A stretch of DNA of 6,294 nucleotides from Candidatus Tenderia sp. (lineage in GTDB: Bacteria; Pseudomonadota; Gammaproteobacteria; Tenderiales; Tenderiaceae), in the NCBI GenBank assembly GCA_030148045.1, contig JASBUE010000236.1:1-6294 (forward strand), given 5' to 3'. The translations under genes were made by a program, and so were the position numbers. The notes beneath the pieces are model-generated. The model was not told where the DNA came from. It was given only the letters and a program-made list of their open reading frames with translations, and did not search any database. This document shows, piece after piece, positions 1-4,446 of this stretch. Numbering within the stretch: the first letter of the stretch is position 1; each line of letters starts with the position of its first letter.

Positions 1-1
1 C

Positions 2-682
2 CGGGAAGGGCGGCCTCACCGCGTGCGAAATCGTCTGCAGCAGGTGCGTCGCCTGGCGCAGCAGTCGCTGCAGATGTCCGGCGAAGGGCATGACAGCCGC
101 GCCTATGTCGGCATGCAGGGAGAGGGTGCCGATTTTTCCCCTGGTCAGTTGATGCCCACTGGGCGCGATCTGGACGTCGCCATCCGCGGCGAGGGCTGGA
201 TTGCGGTACAGGGGGTGGATGGCAAGGAGGCCTATACGCGTGCGGGTGACCTGCGGGTCTCCCCCACGGGGCTGTTAACCAATGCCGCCGGCCATCCCAT
301 CATCGGCAACAACGCCGGACCGATCACCCTGCCGCCGTTCGAGAAGATCGAGATCGGCGGTGACGGCACGATCTCGGTGATTCCAAGGGGCCAGGAGGCC
401 GCGACCCTGGCGGTGGTGGATCGCATCAAGCTGGTCAAGCCCGCTGACAACCAGCTGGAAAAGGGGATCGACGGCCTGTTCCGCCAGAAAGATGGTACGG
501 AGGTTGCAAGTGATGCCGGTGTGCGTCTGATTTCCGGCACCCTGGAGTCCAGCAACGTCAACGTGGTTGAAAGCATGGTCAGGACCATGGAGCTGGCGCG
601 CAGGTTCGAACTGCAAGTCAAGATGATGGAGCAGGCCAAGTCCCTTGACGAATCCTCGGCCACGCTGATGAAGATGGGCTAA
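2..682 (+). CDS. flgF: Flagellar proximal-rod protein FlgF (5' end missing)
   Basis: FlgF is a rod subunit of the flagellar basal body, exported by the flagellar type III system and assembled in the periplasm below FlgG. The frame is open from base 2 to the TAA at 680-682. The family core is clear: FSPGQLMPTGRDLDVAI followed by GEGWIAVQ (about bases 135-212), a middle beta domain, and the C-terminal helix that starts at LESSNVNVVESMVRTMELAR (about bases 541-600), shared with FlgG and FlgE. About 226 codons are present against roughly 250 in E. coli FlgF, so some 25-35 N-terminal residues lie outside the window. A GTG at 23 lacks a ribosome binding site and would drop the D0 helix, so I do not take it as the start. 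The first 11 or so codons do not resemble FlgF (see findings). flgG follows 29 nt downstream, consistent with one operon. Confidence 0.95.
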   Translation, partial: REGRPHRVRNRLQQVRRLAQQSLQMSGEGHDSRAYVGMQGEGADFSPGQLMPTGRDLDVAIRGEGWIAVQGVDGKEAYTRAGDLRVSPTGLLTNAAGHPIIGNNAGPITLPPFEKIEIGGDGTISVIPRGQEAATLAVVDRIKLVKPADNQLEKGIDGLFRQKDGTEVASDAGVRLISGTLESSNVNVVESMVRTMELARRFELQVKMMEQAKSLDESSATLMKMG

Positions 683-700
683 GTCGGAACGAGACAGATC

Positions 701-705
701 AGGAG
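701..705 (+). promoter_or_regulatory. Ribosome binding site of flgG
   Basis: AGGAG lies 6 nt before the ATG at 712. It fixes the flgG start, which also matches the family N-terminus exactly. No promoter is visible in the 29-nt flgF-flgG spacer. Confidence 0.8.
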
Positions 706-711
706 CAGAAC

Positions 712-1497
712 ATGAATACAGCATTATGGGTAGCCAAGACAGGACTGGATGCGCAGCAGACGCGCATGTCGGTCATTTCCAACAACCTGGCCAATGTGAA
801 CACCACCGGCTACAAGCAGAGTCGCGCCGCCTTCGAAGACCTGCTGTACCAGAACGTGCGCCAGGCCGGCGGCCAGTCATCCCAGAACACCATCCTGCCG
901 TCCGGCTTGATGCTGGGCACCGGTGTACGCACCGTCGCCACCGAAAAGATCTTTACCCAGGGCAACATCGTGCAGACCGACAACGCGCTCGACATGGCCA
1001 TCGACGGCCAGGGGTTTTTCCAGATCCTGCGCCCGGACGGCAACCTCGGCTATACCCGTGACGGCACCTTCCAGGTGGATGCCCAGGGCCAGCTGGTAAC
1101 CTCCAACGGTTACGTGTTGCAGCCCGTCATCACCATCCCCGAGGATACCCAGTCCATCACCATCGGTAATGACGGCGTGGTCTCGGTTATGCAGCCTGGG
1201 CAGGCCACTCCTACCCAGGTGGGTACGTTGCAGCTGGCCGATTTCATCAATCCCGCCGGCCTGCAACCCATCGGTGAAAACCTCTACACCGAGACCGCCG
1301 CCAGCGGTGCGCCCCAGGTGGGCAATCCGGGGCTGACCGGTCTGGGCTCCATCCGGCAGGGGGCGCTGGAGACCTCGAACGTGAACGTGGTCGAGGAGAT
1401 GGTCAACATGATCGAATCCCAGCGCGCCTATGAGATGAATTCCAAGGTCATTTCGTCCGTGGACCAGATGCTGCAGTATGCATCCAATAACCTATAA
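712..1497 (+). CDS. flgG: Flagellar distal-rod protein FlgG
   Basis: FlgG forms the distal rod, the stiff drive shaft that passes through the P and L rings to the hook. The 261 residues match the usual length (260 in E. coli). The N-terminal rod motif SNNLANVNTTGYKQSR is at residues 23-38. Residues 46-63, from YQNVRQ to TILP, correspond to the FlgG-specific segment that in Salmonella keeps the rod straight and distinguishes it from the curved hook. ALDMAIDGQGFFQI (about 92-105) opens the middle domain, and LETSNVNVVEEMVNMIESQR begins the C-terminal helix that pairs with the N-terminal one. There are no cysteines and no signal peptide, as expected for a type III export substrate. FlgF upstream is a paralogue; their C-termini are alike at the DNA level too. 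flgH begins 15 nt after the stop. Nothing looks damaged. Confidence 0.98.
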   Translation: MNTALWVAKTGLDAQQTRMSVISNNLANVNTTGYKQSRAAFEDLLYQNVRQAGGQSSQNTILPSGLMLGTGVRTVATEKIFTQGNIVQTDNALDMAIDGQGFFQILRPDGNLGYTRDGTFQVDAQGQLVTSNGYVLQPVITIPEDTQSITIGNDGVVSVMQPGQATPTQVGTLQLADFINPAGLQPIGENLYTETAASGAPQVGNPGLTGLGSIRQGALETSNVNVVEEMVNMIESQRAYEMNSKVISSVDQMLQYASNNL

Positions 1498-1501
1498 GCA
1501 T

Positions 1502-1507
1502 AGGAGG
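1502..1507 (+). promoter_or_regulatory. Ribosome binding site of flgH
   Basis: A perfect AGGAGG lies 5 nt before the ATG at 1513. An in-frame GTG at 1510 would be only 2 nt away, too close for normal initiation, so this site decides in favour of the ATG. Confidence 0.8.
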
Positions 1508-1512
1508 GTGTG

Positions 1513-2238
1513 ATGCCTGATCGCTTTCAAAACCGTCTGCCGGCTATATTAAGCCTGTTGCTGTTGTCGCTGTTCGCCGCCGGCTGTTCCACCTCGCCGG
1601 CCAAGCTGGCGGCCGAGGGGTTTGAAACCGTGCATCCGCCCTACGTCAGTCCGCCGCCACCGCAGCAGGGTGCCATCTTTCAGGCCGACCACAACATATC
1701 ACTGTATGAAGACACGCGTGCCCGCCGGGTCGGCGATATCCTGACCATCGTGCTGACCGAGCGCACCAATGCCTCTAAGCAGGCCTCGACCAGTACCTCC
1801 AAGGATACCTCCATCGATCTCGCCAACCCGACCCTGTTCGGGCGCGAGTTTCGCTTCGATCTGCCGCGCCCGTTCAACAGCAGCAAACAGAACGCCACGC
1901 TGGAAACGAGTGTCGAGAGTGCCAAGGCGTTTGATGGTGAAGGCGATTCCGCCCAGAGCAACAGTCTGACCGGCAATATTACCGTGACGGTGGCCGAGGT
2001 GCTGCCCAACGGCAATCTCATCGTGCAGGGGCAAAAGCGGCTGACCATTAATCAGGGCGATGAATTCGTTCGTTTTTCCGGCATCGTGCGGCCGCAGGAT
2101 ATCAGTCCGGGTAACACCGTGATCTCAACCAAGGTCGCCAATGCTCGGATTGCCTATGTGGGCGAAGGCATGGTGGCGGATGCCAATCAGCAGGGCTGGC
2201 TGGGACGTTTCTTCAACAGTAAGTGGTGGCCCTTCTAA
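1513..2238 (+). CDS. flgH: Flagellar L-ring lipoprotein FlgH
   Basis: FlgH forms the outer-membrane L ring, the outer half of the bushing around the rod. The 241-residue precursor has a lipoprotein signal: Arg residues at 4 and 8, a Leu-rich core at 12-21, and the lipobox AAGC ending at Cys25, the expected lipidation site. Ser26 at the +2 position fits Lol-dependent sorting to the outer membrane. A short linker with four prolines (47-50) leads to the conserved ring region (ISLYEDTRARRVGDILTIVL), a Ser/Thr-rich strand, VLPNGNLIVQGQK, and the C-terminal family ending GWLGRFFNSKWWPF. E. coli FlgH has 232 residues, so the length is normal. Cys25 is the only cysteine. It sits 15 nt after flgG and 78 nt before flgI, whose product forms the partner P ring. 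The start was chosen by ribosome binding site spacing; a GTG one codon upstream is the only alternative. Confidence 0.97.
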   Translation: MPDRFQNRLPAILSLLLLSLFAAGCSTSPAKLAAEGFETVHPPYVSPPPPQQGAIFQADHNISLYEDTRARRVGDILTIVLTERTNASKQASTSTSKDTSIDLANPTLFGREFRFDLPRPFNSSKQNATLETSVESAKAFDGEGDSAQSNSLTGNITVTVAEVLPNGNLIVQGQKRLTINQGDEFVRFSGIVRPQDISPGNTVISTKVANARIAYVGEGMVADANQQGWLGRFFNSKWWPF

Positions 2239-2268
2239 TGGGCGTCGCGCGACGACACTTTGCCTCCT

Positions 2269-2310
2269 CTCCTTCATATCCTGTGGAGAACGCAAGGATG
2301 AGAAAAGGAG
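2269..2310 (+). promoter_or_regulatory. Possible hairpin masking the flgI ribosome binding site
   Basis: CTCCTT at 2269-2274 is the exact reverse complement of AAGGAG at 2305-2310, the flgI ribosome binding site. Nested inside, TATCCT (2277-2282) can pair with AGGATG (2295-2300), with one U-G pair. The two 6-bp helices are separated by an unpaired internal loop. If formed in the mRNA, the structure would cover the flgI initiation signal. This is inference from base complementarity only, and short purine/pyrimidine matches arise easily by chance. Confidence 0.25.
2305..2310 (+). promoter_or_regulatory. Ribosome binding site of flgI
   Basis: AAGGAG lies 6 nt before the ATG at 2317, which begins a good signal peptide. 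An upstream ATG at 2298 is out of frame with flgI, so it is not an alternative start. Confidence 0.8.
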
Positions 2311-2316
2311 TTTGGT

Positions 2317-3429
2317 ATGACGATTAAGAAGTTAGTAGGCATATTCTCGACGCTGTTGTTGCTGGCATCCCAGGCGGTTTATGCCGAGCGCATCAAAGAC
2401 CTTGCCTCGGTGGCCGGGGTGCGTTCCAACCAATTGGTCGGTTACGGCCTGGTGGTAGGCCTGGACGGTACCGGCGACCAGACCACTCAGACGCCGTTTA
2501 CCATTCAGAGTATCAAGAGCATGCTGCTCCAGTTCGGCGTAGTCGTGCCGCCCAATGTCAATCCGCAGCTGAAGAATGTGGCGGCCGTGTCGCTGCATGC
2601 CGAGCTGCCGCCATTCGCCAAGCCGGGGCAGAAGATCGATGTCACCGTCGCCTCATTGGGTAACGCCAAGAGCCTGCGCGGCGGCAGCCTGTTGATGACG
2701 CCGCTGAAGGGGGCCGACAACCAGATCTACGCCATCGCTCAGGGTAATCTGGTGGTGGGTGGTTTTGGCGCCTCGGGCAGCGATGGTTCCAGGATTACGG
2801 TGAACATCCCCAGCGCCGGCAGGATTCCCGGCGGTGCCACGGTGGAACGTCCCGCCCCCACCTCGTTCGGTGAGGAGGACAGCCTGGTATTGAACCTGTT
2901 CAGCCCCGATTTCACCACGACGCATCGTTTGGCCGACGCCATCAATGACAAGATCGGCATGGGCACGGCCAAACCCGTGGATGGTTCATCGATTCGCATT
3001 CATGCGCCGCGTGATGTAGGGCAGCGGGTGGCCTATGTCTCCATGATCGAGAACCTGACGCTGGAACCCGGTGAGCAGTCCGCCCGCGTGGTCGTGAATT
3101 CCAGGACCGGCACGGTGGTGATCGGCCGCCATGTGCGGGTTACCTCGGCAGCGGTCAGCCATGGCAGCCTCACCGTGACGATTACCGAAAAACCGACCGT
3201 CAGCCAGCCGGCGCCTCTATCGGCCGGCGGCAGTACCGTGGTGGTGCCTACCTCCGAGGTGGAAGTGGCGGAGGAAAACCGCAAGATGTTTTTGTTCGAT
3301 CCTGGTATCTCCCTGGGCGAGATCGTGCGTGCGGTGAACAATGTGGGCGCGGCGCCGGGTGATCTGGTCGCCATCCTTGAGGCGCTGAAAGAAGCCGGTG
3401 CGCTGCGGGCGGAACTGGTCGTCATCTAA
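2317..3429 (+). CDS. flgI: Flagellar P-ring protein FlgI
   Basis: FlgI polymerises in the periplasm as the P ring, surrounding the rod at the peptidoglycan layer. The 370-residue precursor (365 in E. coli) begins with a Sec signal peptide: two lysines at 4-5, a hydrophobic core at 6-17, and probable cleavage after Ala23 (VYA before E24). The mature start ERIKDLASVAGVRSNQLVGY followed by GLVVGLDGTGDQT is highly conserved in the family. Also visible are ENLTLEPGEQSARVVVN and RTGTVVIG in the C-terminal half, FDPGISLGEIVRAVNNVGAA, and the family ending ILEALKEAGALRAELVVI. The protein contains no cysteine, unlike E. coli FlgI, which has a stabilising disulfide (see findings). flgJ starts 12 nt downstream, suggesting joint translation. 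The 78-nt leader has a possible hairpin and a tiny ORF that could tune translation; both are speculative. Confidence 0.98.
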   Translation: MTIKKLVGIFSTLLLLASQAVYAERIKDLASVAGVRSNQLVGYGLVVGLDGTGDQTTQTPFTIQSIKSMLLQFGVVVPPNVNPQLKNVAAVSLHAELPPFAKPGQKIDVTVASLGNAKSLRGGSLLMTPLKGADNQIYAIAQGNLVVGGFGASGSDGSRITVNIPSAGRIPGGATVERPAPTSFGEEDSLVLNLFSPDFTTTHRLADAINDKIGMGTAKPVDGSSIRIHAPRDVGQRVAYVSMIENLTLEPGEQSARVVVNSRTGTVVIGRHVRVTSAAVSHGSLTVTITEKPTVSQPAPLSAGGSTVVVPTSEVEVAEENRKMFLFDPGISLGEIVRAVNNVGAAPGDLVAILEALKEAGALRAELVVI

Positions 3430-3432
3430 GGG
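3428..3432 (+). promoter_or_regulatory. Weak ribosome binding site of flgJ
   Basis: AAGGG overlaps the flgI stop codon and is 9 nt before the ATG at 3442. It is the only purine-rich match in the 12-nt spacer. Its weakness and position suggest that flgJ translation depends on ribosomes finishing flgI (inference). Confidence 0.45.
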
Positions 3433-3441
3433 TCTTAATCC

Positions 3442-4386
3442 ATGACTGCGCCCGCCAATCCCAGTGGTATTTATACCGACACCGGCGCGCTGAAGGTGCT
3501 GAAGAGCCAGGCCCGCAAGGATGGCGCGGCGGCGCTGGCACAGACCGCGGAGCAGTTCGAGTCGCTATTCATCCACATGATGCTCAAGTCCATGCGCAGT
3601 ACCACCATGGGCGGCGGTTTCATGGATAGCGAGCACAGCCGCTTTTATCAGGAAATGTTCGATCAGCAGATCGCGGTGGACCTGGCCAAGAAACGCCAAG
3701 TGGGGATCGCCGATATGCTGATTCAGCAGCTGGGCGGGCCGCAGGCGGCCGAACAGGATGCCCCAACCGCCGATGCCAAACTGGGTTTGGACCGGCTGCG
3801 TCTGCAGCGGCCGGTGACGCCGGTGGCCATTGAGGCCTTCGCCCCGGCACAAGGCATCAGCCAGGAGCCCATCAAAGGCTTTGAATCGCCCGAGGACTTC
3901 GTCGAAACACTGTGGCCGCTGGCGGAAAAATATGCCGCCGAGCTGGGTGTGGAAGCCAAAGTCTTGCTGGCACAGGCGGCGCTGGAGACAGGTTGGGGGC
4001 AATATATGACCCGTTATTCCAACGGCGTGCCGACCAATAACCTGTTCAATATCAAGGCCGATAGCCGCTGGGACGGTCCACGGGCGGTGGTACCCACCCT
4101 GGAATATGAACGCGGCACGCCGGTCAGGCAGCTGGCGGCGTTTCGTTCCTATCCCAGTTTCGAGGCCAGTTTCAAGGATTATGTCGCTTTTCTCAAATCC
4201 TCCGAGCGCTATCAGGGAGCGCTGGAAAAGGCCGCCGACGGCAGTGCCTTTGTTCAGGCCCTGCATCAGGCAGGTTATGCCACTGATCCTGGATATTCAT
4301 TCAAAATTAACAGGATAATGGGCGGCGAGGTGTTCGATCAGGCGGACCAGAAATTCAAGGGTTCACTGCCTCAGCCGCTAACCTAA
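3442..4386 (+). CDS. flgJ: Rod cap / peptidoglycan hydrolase FlgJ, two-domain type
   Basis: FlgJ caps the growing rod and locally digests peptidoglycan so that the rod can pass. The 314 residues match E. coli (313). The N-terminal rod-binding domain covers about 33-97, with EQFESLFIHMMLKSMR and YQEMFDQQIAVDLAKKRQVG. A variable Pro/Ala/Gln-rich linker runs from about 98 to 148. The C-terminal glucosaminidase domain (GH73 family) covers about 150-300: LLAQAALETGWGQYM carries the presumed catalytic Glu182, followed by NNLFNIKA (199-206), the acidic EYE at 221-223 where a second catalytic acid is expected, and AGYATDPGYSFKIN with Tyr279 and Tyr285. The key residues are present, so the enzyme is probably active. 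There is no signal peptide, in line with export through the flagellar apparatus. The fused enzyme domain is typical of beta- and gammaproteobacteria; many other bacteria have only the rod-binding part. Confidence 0.98.
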   Translation: MTAPANPSGIYTDTGALKVLKSQARKDGAAALAQTAEQFESLFIHMMLKSMRSTTMGGGFMDSEHSRFYQEMFDQQIAVDLAKKRQVGIADMLIQQLGGPQAAEQDAPTADAKLGLDRLRLQRPVTPVAIEAFAPAQGISQEPIKGFESPEDFVETLWPLAEKYAAELGVEAKVLLAQAALETGWGQYMTRYSNGVPTNNLFNIKADSRWDGPRAVVPTLEYERGTPVRQLAAFRSYPSFEASFKDYVAFLKSSERYQGALEKAADGSAFVQALHQAGYATDPGYSFKINRIMGGEVFDQADQKFKGSLPQPLT

Positions 4387-4393
4387 GTTAAGG

Positions 4394-4426
4394 GGAGCTG
4401 TATTCGTACGGCTTCGTGATGTTTTT
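4394..4426 (+). terminator. Hairpin with UUCG loop and T tract before flgK (possible weak terminator)
   Basis: Bases 4394-4402 can pair with 4407-4415 in a 9-bp stem that includes two G-U pairs, closed over a TTCG tetraloop (4403-4406). A run of five T follows at 4422-4426, after a 6-nt gap. The arrangement sits 7 nt past the flgJ stop. The gap between stem and T run and the modest stem make it a poor strong terminator. A partial terminator, an RNA processing or stability element, or chance are all possible. Confidence 0.3.
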
Positions 4427-4435
4427 CGATAGTTT

Positions 4436-4439
4436 GGAG
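4436..4439 (+). promoter_or_regulatory. Ribosome binding site of flgK
   Basis: GGAG lies 7 nt before the ATG at 4447. An in-frame TGA at 4417-4419 closes the frame upstream, and the next in-frame ATG (4459) would cut into the conserved N-terminus, so 4447 is the start. Confidence 0.7.
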
Positions 4440-4446
4440 TGCAGAT

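Noticed and set aside
23..682. Complete 219-residue FlgF starting at the GTG at base 23
   Set aside because: The frame is open further upstream, no ribosome binding site precedes the GTG, and such a protein would lack the N-terminal D0 helix that rod proteins need.
541..1410. DNA repeat between the flgF and flgG 3' regions (coding for SNVNVVE)
   Set aside because: This is the known paralogy of the rod proteins in a conserved C-terminal motif, not a mobile or recombination repeat.
1510..1512. GTG start for flgH one codon before the ATG
   Set aside because: It is only 2 nt from the AGGAGG, while the ATG at 1513 has normal spacing. The protein changes by one residue either way.
2243..2254. Perfect 12-bp palindrome CGTCGCGCGACG after flgH
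   Set aside because: As RNA it gives only a 4-bp stem over a GCGC loop with no T tract behind it, so it is not a convincing terminator. In GC-rich DNA such a palindrome is not rare, and no known operator matches.
2250..2263. Sigma-54 promoter in the flgH-flgI spacer, suggested by TTTGC
   Set aside because: The required GG at the -24 position is CG here, so the two-element pattern fails.
3565..4266. 233-codon ORF on the minus strand
   Set aside because: It lies entirely opposite flgJ, its protein resembles no family I know, and long antisense frames are expected in GC-rich genes.
4406..4432. Flagellar sigma-28 promoter before flgK
   Set aside because: TTCGATAG at 4425-4432 resembles the -10 element GCCGATAA in its core, but GTAC, not TAAA, stands at the proper -35 distance.
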